Shown here piece by piece: positions 46,800 through 59,519 of a DNA stretch of 64,000 nt. The notes beneath the pieces are model-generated. The model saw only the letters and a program-made list of their open reading frames with translations. It did no database searches and had not been told where the DNA came from. Source of the stretch: Trichoplax sp. H2 (Eukaryota; Placozoa; Uniplacotomia; Trichoplacea); NCBI GenBank assembly GCA_003344405.1, contig NOWV01000031.1, positions 124,001-188,000 on the forward strand. Direction: 5' to 3'. Numbering within the stretch: position 1 is the first letter of the stretch; every line of letters begins with the position of its first letter. Made by a program: the position numbers and the translations under genes.

Positions 46800-47745
46800 C
46801 TATTTCTTCACGGTAGTTCGTACCGTGACACATAGAAAAATATATGAGTTATTTTTATTTGTAACTAGCAATGTATAAAAAAACTCATTTAGAAAAGATA
46901 AGAGAAACTTAGTTATTCCAATAACATGAAAATAAAATACTACTAGAAATACGCGTATAATCGTAATGTATAAGGGCCAATAAACCCAAGTAGCTAGAAT
47001 CTTCGTCGATAGTAGCAACTAACGCTATATCGTACTTGACGTAAAATACATTAAAACGCACTTTGAGAGTCCAAACGTATAAGAAAAAAGTATCTAAGAC
47101 CTTCCTTACTGGCCTAAATTAAAAAATTTAACATAGCATTTATCAGCTTCAGATAGAGAAGACCTTTATCACTCTCAAGCAAACTGTAGAACAAATGAAT
47201 GATAGCAAAATGCATCCGCAACCAAGTTCATTATACGAGTTCATATTTAATCGCAGCATTTCATCTGCAGACTACAGCAGCAGCATCAAAGGGAACCCGC
47301 AGTCATTCTAACCTCTAATGTGCATTTGGAATCCTTTCTTTTTGAAATCCGTTTAGCATGTCCGTTGTAAAATACAAAACTACTTCTAGTAACGGTCACG
47401 TTGGATACATTGCCACCAATTATTGATTCATTAAAAGAATCGACCTTTGATATTACGTTCTACAATATATGTATTGCTTAAAGTTATTACTTGAGTACTA
47501 GATAAGTTTATGTAGGCCTTTCTACTAGCACTAAAACGCCAACTGGTAAAATGCTTGCAAAGACAGATTGGCTTTCTACCTTGAAATTCAATATTACACT
47601 GAGCATTAATACTTAAAGTAAACTATCGCCCTGTGTGAAAATCTTGACCGTGATATTTCTTTTGATCACTATACCATATCACTCAATTTATGATACAAAT
47701 CGTCCACTAATTTGTATGTTACACTGCCAGAAAAAATCCGATCAC
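46800..47745 (-). pseudogene. Decayed or strongly diverged TCTP copy
   Basis: Exon-like pieces match the TCTP gene at 57121-58727. 47675-47745 has the same 71-nt length, phase and core (KLVDDLY against TLVDDLY). 47313-47459 has IIGGNVSNVTVT where TCTP has AIGNSSA and AAVTG. 46800-~47025 aligns to the last exon, including the VKK/VKEEK end. The second piece appears to have lost one base near its donor, and the third needs a frame change and meets a TAA in the expected frame. Homology continues into the neighbouring noncoding DNA (to ~48100, matching ~58728-59060), so this is a genomic duplication, not a retrocopy. Most likely a pseudogene; a fast-evolving gene with shifted borders is the alternative. 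Confidence 0.6.
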
Positions 47746-48100
47746 CTAGAAAAAGAATTAAAGCGAGCTCTCATTAGTTGTTAAAAAGTTAGAAACAATC
47801 CTCTCTACCTTTACATAACAATGTTTTATTTTCATGGTTACAGTATATCTTCAGTGCTACAGAATATTTCACAATACAATAGAAGGTAAATGCGTATACT
47901 ACATTGCTATTGCCATTGAAAACTTTTAAACTAGTCAAATTAGAGATTCAAATGAAATCCAGTAGATCCAAAATAAGTCTGATTGCTCGTACAATTACTT
48001 GTAAAAATATTTTACTGCAAAAAATGGAGAAGTTGTCAGGACATATTTCATTTAGATTATCTGCCTAATTGATAAACTAGAGTTGCTTTAATCAATTTAG

Positions 48101-51047
48101 CACAGTTCTTTACTCTGGCAGTTTACTTTATAGTCTACGGTTCTGTAGAAATTTGATGTCTACTAATACACAATAATAACAATAATAATAGTAAGAATAG
48201 CTCTTCTAGTGGCAGTAAATTAGGAAGAATTAATAACTTTAACAATATAACTTATTTAATACATAGTATTTTCATTCTGTAATTTGTAATCATTATAAAT
48301 TTCTATCGTTTACGTCCAGAAATTCTATAAAAAAACTTTCGACAATTGACAATAATATGATTCTAATTTCATTTCACTCTATATAGATTCTTAATTTTAT
48401 GTAGGATTGCAATAAATTACTACCGTATACAGTATTTATTAGCTATTGACGCTTAAAGGCTTAACGTGTTAATAGTTGATGAAAAGCATTGAATCGATTA
48501 ATTGACAATAGAATAAGTAAGTATCCAGCTTGAGTTCATGTAAGCTAATATAGGAATGATTATGGATTTTTTTATCAATTTATTTTAGGCAAAAGATAAA
48601 AGACAATAGGTAGTTATGTTATTTAGGAGTCATCTTGTACCGCTTAAATTAACGGATAGTTTTAGTTAGTTAAGCCAGTTTATTTACTGACAAGAATAGA
48701 TAGAATGCTATTATAATGTTTTATATAGTGCTGATGTTATTATAATTGATCGATTTACAATAATATGGAAGAAAAATGAGTAGAAAAAACTTTCAGTTTT
48801 ATGACGTCGCCGTTTGTTTATGTTAAATGAACAGCAATGCAATACAGCTCTTACACTGTAAGAATAAAAGAACCAATGATTGGGAAATGATTGAGATTAG
48901 AGATAGTTTTTATTAAGGGATAATACTGTAACGCAATTCCGTTAGTAAAGCAGCCAATAAAATTAACGGTACCTGGAAAAAGAAAATGAATCGATTTTTT
49001 ACAACTTACGTTTCAATGCAGATAGATGAATTGAAATAAACGCAATACAGGAGTAATAAATTCTGAACAAGTAGTACTAGAAAGGAGATTGCAATTACGA
49101 ATGATTAAGTTGGAAAGAGAGGTGTGAAATTGAGCACACAAACTACAATATTATCGACGATTAAGTGGAAAAGCTCAAGGAGAGAATGAGGGTTGGTTAT
49201 GATATATCAGGTAGATTACAATTATGTTCAAATATTAATCGTAAAGTTGTAAATTGAATAGAGGAAAAAATCTACATAAATTAGGGAGATCACAATTATA
49301 AAAGATTAAATCGAATATTTAGAAGGAAAATGAAGGCTGAGCACGTAATAAAACTACCGTTATTGTTAAAATTTTATTTAGGACAATTTAAGTTGAGTCA
49401 TTGCCTGATATATACATAAGTAATTTAGCTGATATCCATTCCTACAACTCCTGTTTATTAAATTAAATTCGTTCTTTTTTTAAATCAATCGACTCAATGC
49501 TATTATGATGCTAATAGTGTAGAATACTATAGGAATCTTTTACTTATAGTAGATATCGATATTTAACACTCTGCAACTGCTAAACAAATTAACGAATTCA
49601 AAATAATTGGTGTACAATTTATGTGAAAATACTAGGGCTGTATATAATCGTTACTAAGGAGATAAAGTGAGTAGCAGAGTTTAAATAATAATGCCTGCTT
49701 AATTTGATTGTATTTGAGCCTTGTTTACACTAACGGAATGGTTATAAATAATTATTTAATAACTTCTTAGTACTGTGTTGCTGATATTCTAATTTTGTGA
49801 TCGCCTTTATATAGATTAGCTCTTCGGTGCATAAAATTTGTATGAAAAACATTAAAAACCTCTACAAAAATCTAATTAGTTCAAGTATCATGTTTTATTA
49901 AAATAATTTTTAGGCCATTTTAGCCTCAAAATATAAATAGCATCTTAAGCTATGATACAAATTATAATGATCGCAATTTAGTTACTAATCACCTTAACAC
50001 CACTATTTCTATAGAATTTGTATCAATAATTGATAAAGAATGACAATCAAAAAGTTGCAATGCTAGCAGACGAGTGAACCTTATCCAATTTACAATATAT
50101 TCAAAGGATGCCAAATGAAATTATAGCTAGGTAGTTGATAATATTTACTATTTTAGGCGTAATAGCTTTTAGCCTAAATTAACATTTATTGCACATACTA
50201 GTGAACTACTCGATCAAATAAATCCTATGAATCCCTAATTTACAATAATTAATATATAAGAGTGAGGTATGATTCTAATTTCTTGTAGTACACATCTTTG
50301 TTTCTGTTAAAACTGAAAATAGGGATAATTTGCCTAATGTTTCAATTATTTCAATTCGAGATTCGTAGTAGCATTACGATTAGATTTTATGGTCATAGCT
50401 ATTAACCAAATAATGAGTTAGTTTGGAGCCCATAGGAAGACCGCATTAAAGTTATGGAAAACCGAAAAATGCAGAATGCTGTTGATTAATTATATTGAAA
50501 ATATAATGACGGAGAACGATTGAAGGCTGCTGAGATAACGGTAATCAAGGTACTTTATTATTTGGCAATTTATTGAATAGCTGTATTTAATTAAACCTGT
50601 TGATTATATTATTGATATGAATAGAAATCATCCTATTGCGATGTTAATATTATGCTAATTTCTACTCACTAATAGATTTTATACGTAAGTAAGGATTTAT
50701 GTAAGTTACAGTATTGATATAGAAGAGAACGTCCATCGAAAGTAATTTGGGCGCGCGATTACTTTTATTCGGTGGTAGATAACACCTATGCCATGATGCT
50801 TCTTTACAAATGCAATCCCACATTTCTAACTGATTGGTGTATGTCCGTAACCGAAAAGAACTTTAAAGTTTTGTTATAACGTAGAAGTTAGCCATCTCGA
50901 ATGAAACTGGGTAATAGTTTCATTGGAAACGCAGTTTTTATTGAAAACTTTAATTAATCGTATGTTTTAAAGCAGTATTACGTCTAACTTTCAACACGTC
51001 ATCGCCATCTTTTTCAATATACTGATAATAAGGGTGATCAATCTACT
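48101..51047. other. Intergenic, no gene seen
   Basis: AT-rich DNA with vague low-complexity similarity between parts of 49080-49350. Nothing coding is supported. The last ~300 bp should contain the TPR gene promoter. Confidence 0.5.
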
Positions 51048-53207
51048 ATGCCTGCTATCTTGAATAGTCTTAAAACTCTACACGAAGAAGGTAGGAGTTT
51101 TAAAAAAAAATACAAATATATACTCGCACTGGCTTTATACAAAGAAGCTATATCTGAAATAGAATCGATACCCAATGGCAGTGATGATCTTCTACAACTT
51201 GAATACGATATCTATCTGGACATGGCTTACAGTTATAAGGAGCAAAGTGAGTGGAGCAAAGCTGATGAATGCTGTCGTAAAGGAGAGGAGTTGGCTAAGA
51301 AACTGCAAAATGAAGTCAAAATTGCGAAATGTTTAGATATGCAAGGAGAAACTAAACGAATACAATATTATATCAGTGGCGCTATGGATGATTTTAAGAA
51401 ATCGCTTGAAATAAAACGGAGACTGTTAGGAAGCGACGATATTGAGGTCAGTAAGTCCTATAGTAACATTGGTACTGTAAACAAAATGGCTGGCACGTAT
51501 GCTGAGGCTTTAGATATGTATACGGAATCGCTGAAGATTCAAGTAAATATTCGAGGCGAGAATCATCCTGATGTTGCTAGCTTATATTGCAACATTGGAG
51601 ATATCTACCGGAATCAAGGTAAATATAATGATGCTCTGCCTATGCTTAAAAAATCGATCGAGATTGGTTCAGCAACAGTAGGTGATAATCATCCTAACGT
51701 AGCTAAGTCATATCACACTATTGGACTAATTTATTGGAATCAAGGTCAATATAAGTGCGCTCTGTCAAAGTTAAATAAATCACTTAAGATTCTACGAGAA
51801 ATATTTGGGGAAAATCATGTTGATGTTGCTACCTTATATAACGATATCGGACTTGTCTATGATGCTCAAGACAAGTATAATGAAGCTCTATCAAAGTTGA
51901 ACTATTCTCTCAATATTCGATTAGCAAGTTTTAAAGACAATCACCCTGATATAGCAGAGTCCTATCACAACATTGCAAGTGTCTACTATCATCTAGAAAA
52001 GTACGATGATGCCGTGTCAATGCATAACAAATCACTCAAGATTACACGAGCACAACTTGGTGACAACCATCCCTATGTTGCTGTGTCATATAACAACATT
52101 GCCCTTACCTATTGCAAACAAGGCAAGAGTGATGATGCTCTATCAATGTATAATAAAGCACTTAATATTGAACTATCAACACTTGGTGACAAGCATCCAA
52201 GTATTGCTATAACATATAAAAACATTGGTGATGTCTATCGTCAACAAGCCAAGTATGATGAAGCTCTATCAATGTATAACAAAGCACTCGAGATTGAACA
52301 AGTAGCACTTTATGAAAATCATCCAACTATTGCTGAAACATGTAGTAATATAGGACTTGTCTATAAGGATCAAGGCAAATATGATGAAGCTCTATCAATG
52401 CATAATAAATCACTCGATATCGGATTAGTAGCATTTGGTAACAATCATCCTGATATTGCAATGTCGTATTACAACATTGGAGAAGTCTGCCATAATCAAG
52501 AAAAGTATGATGAAGCTCTGTCAATGTATGAGAAATCAATTGAGATTATAAAAGCAAGATTTGGCGACAATCACTCTGATGTTGCCGAGATATATCACAA
52601 AATTGCGGCTGTCTATAAGAAGCAAGGCAAGTATGATGACAATCTTTTAATATTGAATAAATTACTCAGGATTAGGCGAAGAATGCTTGGTGACAATCAT
52701 CTTGATGTTGCTACCTTATATAATAACATTGCTCTTGTACATCAGAGTCAAGGCAATTATGATAAAGCTCTAGCGATGCATAAAGAATCACTTGACATTC
52801 AACTAAAACAACTTGGTAAAAATCATCCAAATATCGCTGCAACATATAGCAATCTTGGACATATCCATAGTCGTCTAAGCGAGTATAATAGCGCTCTATC
52901 AATGTATAAAAAATTGCTCAAAATCCAACAATCACAACCTTATGGCAATGATTCCGATATTGCTGAAACGAATAACTACATTGGACTAGCCTGTAGTAAG
53001 CTAAAGATGTATGATGACGCTCTGTCAATGTTTAATAAGGCATTGGAGATCTACTCAGCCAGATTTGGTGAGAATAATCCAACTGCTGCGGTATATTATG
53101 GTAACCGAGGAGATGTCTACAATGAGCAGGGTAATTATCGCCAAGCATGCATCTCCTATAAGAAATCGAACAGCATTTTGTGCAATCTCTATGTAGGTTA
53201 TGATTAA
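51048..53207 (+). CDS. Kinesin-light-chain-type TPR repeat protein, intronless
   Basis: 719 aa in a single exon. After an N-terminal helical region with two or three irregular TPRs (1-125), there are about 14 tandem 42-residue TPRs running to ~705. The unit is of the type GDNHPDVAxSYNNIGxVYxx followed by QGKYDEALSMYNKSLxI, the KLC/NPHP3-like TPR form with a G-x-N-H-P-x-(V/I)-A start. The array forms a peptide-binding superhelix. No kinase, NB-ARC, CHAT or coiled-coil effector domain is attached, so only a scaffold role can be proposed. The start is the first Met of the frame; no upstream exon is evident. The last units are more diverged (GNDSDIAE, GENNPTAA). Frames in other phases over it are shadows of the repeat. 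A possible polyadenylation signal AATAAA lies at 53783-53788. Confidence 0.93.
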   Translation: MPAILNSLKTLHEEGRSFKKKYKYILALALYKEAISEIESIPNGSDDLLQLEYDIYLDMAYSYKEQSEWSKADECCRKGEELAKKLQNEVKIAKCLDMQGETKRIQYYISGAMDDFKKSLEIKRRLLGSDDIEVSKSYSNIGTVNKMAGTYAEALDMYTESLKIQVNIRGENHPDVASLYCNIGDIYRNQGKYNDALPMLKKSIEIGSATVGDNHPNVAKSYHTIGLIYWNQGQYKCALSKLNKSLKILREIFGENHVDVATLYNDIGLVYDAQDKYNEALSKLNYSLNIRLASFKDNHPDIAESYHNIASVYYHLEKYDDAVSMHNKSLKITRAQLGDNHPYVAVSYNNIALTYCKQGKSDDALSMYNKALNIELSTLGDKHPSIAITYKNIGDVYRQQAKYDEALSMYNKALEIEQVALYENHPTIAETCSNIGLVYKDQGKYDEALSMHNKSLDIGLVAFGNNHPDIAMSYYNIGEVCHNQEKYDEALSMYEKSIEIIKARFGDNHSDVAEIYHKIAAVYKKQGKYDDNLLILNKLLRIRRRMLGDNHLDVATLYNNIALVHQSQGNYDKALAMHKESLDIQLKQLGKNHPNIAATYSNLGHIHSRLSEYNSALSMYKKLLKIQQSQPYGNDSDIAETNNYIGLACSKLKMYDDALSMFNKALEIYSARFGENNPTAAVYYGNRGDVYNEQGNYRQACISYKKSNSILCNLYVGYD

Positions 53208-54807
53208 AACAGGATGCCATACCTGCATCACTGATCATCCTGATATAGTCAGAGTTTAATATCATCGCGGCTTTCCCCTATTTATCTGTAATGTAACTTA
53301 GTATTGTGATTGTAGACTGTTAGCCATGTGTAGTATAATGTACGGTAGATATTTATCCTAAGAGATATTTGGTAGCTGTAACTATAGACTGTAGTGGTAG
53401 AGACTCTATGCTAGAGTACAGATGACTATATACAGTAAGCTGTTGAGTTACTAATATGGCTATAGGTAAAAATAGAACTGTAAATCATATATTAGGATAT
53501 GGTTAATTCGTTGTACTTTGGCTGGTGTGAATAATGTCTACGTAAGTACTGTAGTCGTATGCATATTGGATTAATGATGGTCCGCAGTAGAATAGTCTTA
53601 CTAAGAATAATTTAACTATGTGTAAAATAAGGTAAAAGGTTGCCATGCGGATTGTAGCTGCGAATGCTACGGAAAGTATAAAAGCATGCAACTTTAGATT
53701 ATTCTGTTAGTTCGTTCTAGAAGTCTTTAGTAGTAGTATTCGGCTAGAGTAGAGCTGTGTAGTTAATCTTTGTATAAGATTCAATAAAAGCCCTTATTTT
53801 TCTAAAATTAGGAATTTCGTGATTGGTATATATCACATTATCACATTGAATAATTTTCAGCTTATATCTGTACCATTCCGATACAAAGTTTTCAGTGTAT
53901 ATTCAAGCTAATATAGATGCTTAGCGATACTAATAAAGTAATGTAATGACGCTGTATTATTGTATAATTTATAATACTGTTGTCATCATTAAAGACATAG
54001 TAATAATTAGTACAAATATTGTCATTACTGAAGTACAAAGGATGTTCTAGTTTAAGTTTCGTAAGAAACTAAAGTAATCGGATAATTTTATTCTTACACT
54101 GGGTCCAGAATTTAATAGATGTTGTTCAGTAATTCCTGTTTATGATCTTCGAGTTATAAACATGCTAAGGATATAAGTAGTTAAGGTAACGCAATAGTGT
54201 TGTCTTGTTTCATACGTGAGATTATAGTCTGCAGTTGAAGACTTTTCCTAACGAGAATCCCGTAGTAAACTGTTTTACTCCAAATCACTTGGGATTAGAA
54301 TTATTGGAAAATTAGAAAGGACAGATTTATTACAAGTAGTGGTCTATTAATCTCTATATATTGAAGATTCCCACTCACTACCACTCTGATACAAGCATTT
54401 TTATGCTACAAGTTCTCCTAAAGCTATTTACAGTTAATTAATATTCTTGTAACCTGAGAATCATGATTCTGTATATTCCACTTATAACTAATAGTTTAAG
54501 CGAAAAATATTGTAAAATGATTTAGTTTCAAGTGATAGTTACAAACTCTCTACGATATGCTGCATAAAATATTGCTCTGAGCGTATGGCAATATGTGATA
54601 TAATGATAATGCTATAAATTTGTCTGATAATTGAATTTCAATCGTTAGAACTATAAATGCAATAACTCAGACATTGCTGTTGCATAGCATAACTTTAGAT
54701 TCATAAATTGTTATTTAAGATAATTCTCTACCTATGTCCATAGGTCTTCAAGTACTTGACTGTAATTAATTATTAAGAATACTTGCAATATTACATAAGC
54801 TTTAATG
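53208..54807. other. Intergenic, no gene seen
   Basis: 3' flank of the TPR gene and AT-rich DNA up to the repeat that borders the assembly gap. Nothing coding is supported. Confidence 0.5.
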
Positions 54808-55473
54808 ATGTATTGGTAAATATGCACTGAAATAATCTGACTTGTCTAGAAACGATTAAGAAATAAAACAACATAGTACTGCATCAATTTCCTATACATT
54901 TGAAAAAGCATAAGAAAAAGTTTTGATCAAAAATTGGGAAAATGTCTACTACTATGCAATTAGGCTTNNNNNNNNNNNNNNNNNNNNTATAGACTACATT
55001 ACAGTACTTTATCGTCATGTTATAAATCCCCTTTCTCTAAGGATAGGGTTTTGCTACTAAGTCAAATTTCTTTACAATTTGAATAGACGATGAAACGCCC
55101 TTTCTTTAGATTAGGCATTTGCTCTATAGGGCTACTTCTATAGTAATCTATATAATACCTTGCAAAATAATGAAGAAGAAAAGATGGCGACATGATGATT
55201 TGGCAGGGTAAAACTTAAAGACACTATCACTTTCTAGGTATTTTCTATAGTAAAATAATACTAATTACATACTAAAAACTACAAAGGACTCTACTTTTAG
55301 TCCTTTTACTACAATGTATTGGTAAATATGCACTGAAATAATCTGACTTGTCTAGAAACGATTAAGAAATAAAACAGCATAGTACTGCATTAATTTCCTA
55401 TACATTTGAAAAAGCATAAGAAAAAGTTTTGATCAAAAGTTGGGAAAATGTCTACTACTATGCAATTAGGCTT
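54808..55473. repeat. 160-bp direct repeat on both sides of the assembly gap
   Basis: 54808-54967 and 55314-55473 are the same 160 bp with three substitutions that I can see. The first copy ends exactly at the first N. Either a real duplication confused the assembler, or one end of a contig was placed twice (for example two haplotypes). Confidence 0.9.
54968..54987. other. Assembly gap (20 N)
   Basis: Twenty consecutive Ns, a typical minimal placeholder for an unknown gap size. Real distance across it is unknown. Confidence 0.99.
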
Positions 55474-57120
55474 TACATGGATGTAAAATTAATAACATAC
55501 GTTTTATAGATTCATGATTGTTCATAACTAAAAAGTAGAGCTGAGTAGCCGATTGGTTGAGTAATACTGAATTGCGTGAATTAAGTTAAAAAAGCTGCAG
55601 TAGAGTAGAAAATGCATTTTGATCACTAAGTTTTTTGCAGGATAAAAGATAAAGTAGCACCGATACATACTGTATGTATAAAGACTAATATTAGAAGAGT
55701 AGTTCTACCTAATATTAGTGGCACTACCTCGGTTATGACAGTAAATAAGAGAACACTTTGCATATAAAATAATTAGAGTGAGTAACAACTTTCAGATGCG
55801 TAGTACGCTATCGAATTTTATAAAGACAACTGTACGTAGCTCGCAAAAAGTTTCCTGACAGTAAATTACTGTTGACTATTGTAGCTATTGTCAAGTATTA
55901 GTAGTGTCGGTTTATTGTACATCTTGGCTGTTCGAGGTTTTTGAAACGCCAAAAAGTTAGCTTACTAGTCTAGTTTTCTCTTTTCAATCGGCGCAACAAC
56001 TGAGGTAGTTATTAAGGATCGATATAGGAGTATTTATTTGATGTTTGTGTTGCAATAGTAGTTGTAACAAATGCTGATAAGATAACCATGTTAAGGGGTA
56101 TACAATCTCATTGATTAGATAGTCTCACTAATTGAAAGAAGCTTTAAATTATTAAGATAAAATATCATTTAATAAGCTTAGGTGATACTGCATAGAAATT
56201 CTATCGATAATTAATATATTCAACGATTTAGATTGTAACTGATTTTGAGGAACGGGCTTTATTCGGTCATGCTTCATCTCTTCATTTTTAATTACAGAAC
56301 AAAGAAGATAAGTAGACCGTCCACAGATTCCATTATCTTAAAGAAAATGAAACCTATACATAAGCTAGATCGAAAATGTAAAAGAAACAGCAAATATGCT
56401 GTAAAATGCTAATTATTTCTCGTAATGGAGCCGCAACTGAAATGAAATAGATACTTAAAATAGCAATAAATCTTCGTCAGTTTTAGTATTATACTCATCT
56501 AGAGAATACCATCATGATATAAGCCTATTCTGCGGTGTTTGCAAGAGTTTAGTAGGAGTGCTGACGTAGGTTTACTATAACTGTAGTTTTAAAACTTCTA
56601 CGCTCTCACTTCATGGTGAATTTGAATCATATTGCTATTGTACTTGTCTACATCTATTTGCTTGAATTATCAATCGAGTTTCAATAATGCAGTTAAATCT
56701 GGTCGAATGTACAGATTGATTTTATTATGCATGACAATTAAACGGGAAAATAGTCCGCTACATATAAAGTTAAGAGATAATAGTTATTGACGTTCTGTTT
56801 AATGTAGTAGAAAATTTTTTTAATACCATCAATAATTAGTTTTAACTTTTAACCTACGGTTATTACTCAGCTATCCTATTGTTTTAGTTACATCTGTAAA
56901 TCCCTTACTTAAATGATTATGATTATTAAGAAATGCATCACTACGTATTTCTGCTCTCATTCGGTCTTAGCATATGACTATATTCTATTCTATCAGAGCC
57001 AAAGAACAGGATGAATTTTGAATTTAGGTATACAATCCAGATTAGACCCTGTAGTGAAAAAGAAATTAAGTATTGAACTATTGCTCGTAAATATAATGTA
57101 AAATATTTTACAAGAATTAC
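55474..57120. other. Intergenic, no gene seen
   Basis: AT-rich DNA downstream of the TCTP stop codon. No coding exon supported. Confidence 0.5.
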
Positions 57121-58727
57121 TTACTTTTCTTCCTTGACTCCATCTTTCCATACTAAGCCGATTGCGGTTTTGCCGTCTTCCTTAACCAAAACATGTAAGG
57201 CTTCAGCATCCATACTTTCTACCATGAAAAATTTCCAATCGCTGAATGTCTTAATAATTTCAGCCATCTTTACATTTACTTTTTTTTTGAAAATTTCAAC
57301 TCGATCGGGATTATGATCCTTTATATTCGTCACTATTTTGGCTATGTAATCTAAGAATTATATTTCAAATTTTAAGGATTGTTGCCGATATTAATGATTA
57401 CAACTTATAATAAAATTAACTTACAAATAATTATCTTAGTTAAATGGTATTTTATAAAAAGATTTTATTACAACGTTTTAAGAATAGTAGAGCAATAATA
57501 ATTACTACAAGAATCTAGTCTAAAATCTAAAGTATTCCGAGCTCTAAAGTGAGGTGAAGTCTCTAATAATTAATGTGAGCTGATCGCTGCAGTTCTTAAA
57601 TACATTTCATTAAATCTATTTATTTCAATATACAATCAGAATTGAGTCATCAAACAGAATACGGTACTATTCCTTAAACAGAATATCATTATCTTCAACT
57701 ATCCGAATCATTCTACTTAGGATATAATTACTCTTCTGTTAATGTTCAGCACCTTTCGATGTTGGGCATCTTTGCAATTACTATACAGTGTTTTTAGTCA
57801 CATAAATTTTGTACCGATATTAGTCAACTGATTAATATTAGTCATCGGCAATTTCTGATATAGTAGTTAGCAAGCATCTTATATTAGAGTCACGATAATA
57901 GCTGTTCTTAGAAATCTACCGACATTAGATATAGCTATAAACATAATCAAATACAGCTATCTTTATAATCAAATATGGGATGTATCACTAAATAACTATA
58001 GCACCTTTCCACTCAATTAAAATAAAGTAATTTATCACGGTAGAGCATTAACAATTAGCCAAGAGAGCAAACTCTTTATAAAATATATGCACACTATGCA
58101 AATAAATCAATTTCTTTGTACTATATCACGATTTCTGATAAATAAAAATATGATTAGACTGCTGTCGATCAATTCTCAAGTAAATCGCAAAGAAAACGCG
58201 CGAAAGCAAAAATGTATCTGACATCAAGTTCAGCATGCGATTTTATTTTTATTCATAGCACTTCATCTAAAGTATCGCCGGCAATCGATATTTGTCTTAA
58301 CCTTTTATGTACTTTTTAAAATCTTTTACACTGGAAAAGCCCGTTTCTACAAGTCTGTTTTGGAGTACGAAATCGATTCCAGTAACGGCAGCTCCAGCTG
58401 ACTCTACTTTGCCAGCGCTGCTATTCCCAATAGCTGCGTCATCAATTTCTCCTGCTTCTTCTGTAATAACCTATAAGATGCATACTCCGCAAAGTTACTA
58501 TTTAAACACGAAATTAGATCATGCATCTCTTCTATATCTCTAAAATACTGACCTACGAAATGCTTTATAAAACAGATTCATTTTCTATCTAGAAACGATT
58601 TACTGTCGTGTATGAGCATTATGATCTTCGTATTTAATTCGAGTAGCGTACTATACCTTGCCTTTCAATTCATAATACAAGTCGTCCACTAAAGTGTACA
58701 GGTTACGATCAGTAAAAATCGTGTTAT
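57121..58727 (-). CDS. TPT1: Translationally controlled tumour protein (TCTP), first exon not found
   Basis: Abundant cytosolic protein with a Mss4-like fold, linked to growth and survival signalling. Three exons in transcript order: 58657-58727 (enters with two bases; NTIFTDRNLYTLVDDLYYEL), 58302-58470 (IGNSSAG, AAVTGIDFVLQNRLVETGFS, FKKYIKG) and 57121-57341 (NPDRVEIFKKKVNVKMAEII, SDWKFFMVESMDAEAL, GLVWKDGVKEEK then TAA). GT-AG borders and phases agree. The joined 461 nt gives ~153 residues; TCTP is usually ~170, so the missing N-terminus (about 10 residues, M-x-I-Y-K-D type) needs one more small exon. An ATG at ~58837 in the intron upstream has no donor in the right phase, so I do not use it. 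A decayed copy lies at 46800-47745. Confidence 0.88.
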
Positions 58728-59519
58728 CTAGAAGAAGAATTAAACCATGCTTTCTTTAGTAGCTGAATAAATTTAAAACATTCATCTCTATTTTTACTCG
58801 ACAATGTCTTTTTTTGGCCATACAGTAACTTCAATGCTATAATCGATAGTTCAGTACAGACAATACGTATACTACATCACTGTTACCATTAAAACTATTA
58901 AATAAGTAAAATTACAAAATCAAATAGCATTCAATAGATCTGAAAAAACGGCCAATTACTAGCTTTAGTTTAAAAAATGCATTTTTAACACAAAAAGAAA
59001 TAGAAGCAGCATAAACACATTTCTTCTTAAATTATCTGATTCATTGATGCAATTTGAGTCATAGCCTTAAACCATTTTTATTTATAATAATTTTAATAAA
59101 GTGTTAAATCCTAACAGTATACGTTCAGTTTGTACTCTATGTAGATGATTTCTGTTGAATAGATGATCCCATTTTTTAGGCGAAAGAATACTGTATACAA
59201 ACAAATATCTCATTGATTTATTTCATCAGCGCCAATATGCTGTATGACAGGGTATTATTAAAATAAATATCTTCCCAATTGAATTAAATACTCGTATATA
59301 TAGCACTCAAAGCAGTAATAAATGCTAACACTCTGCACTGATTGTAAAGTCTAGAGCGTTTCTGATTTCGTAGAATAGTTATAAAGTACAACCGTAAGAA
59401 TATTAGTCATCCATTGAAGCACACAATCATCAATTGATTGTACCCGCAAAATATAACTTATCTACTGTAGATCATTAGCATACGCTAAAGTAGGCAGCAT
59501 GGCAGCAAACATTTTTACA
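58728..59519. other. TCTP upstream or intron region
   Basis: Up to ~59060 this DNA is homologous to 47746-48100 beside the decayed TCTP copy, including the string GTATACTACAT. It probably contains the first TCTP exon or promoter, which I could not place. Confidence 0.45.

Noticed and set aside
58790-58840. ATG with an eight-codon frame ending at GTAAAA as the first TCTP exon
   Set aside because: It leaves phase 0 while the next exon needs phase 1, and the peptide does not match the conserved TCTP N-terminus.
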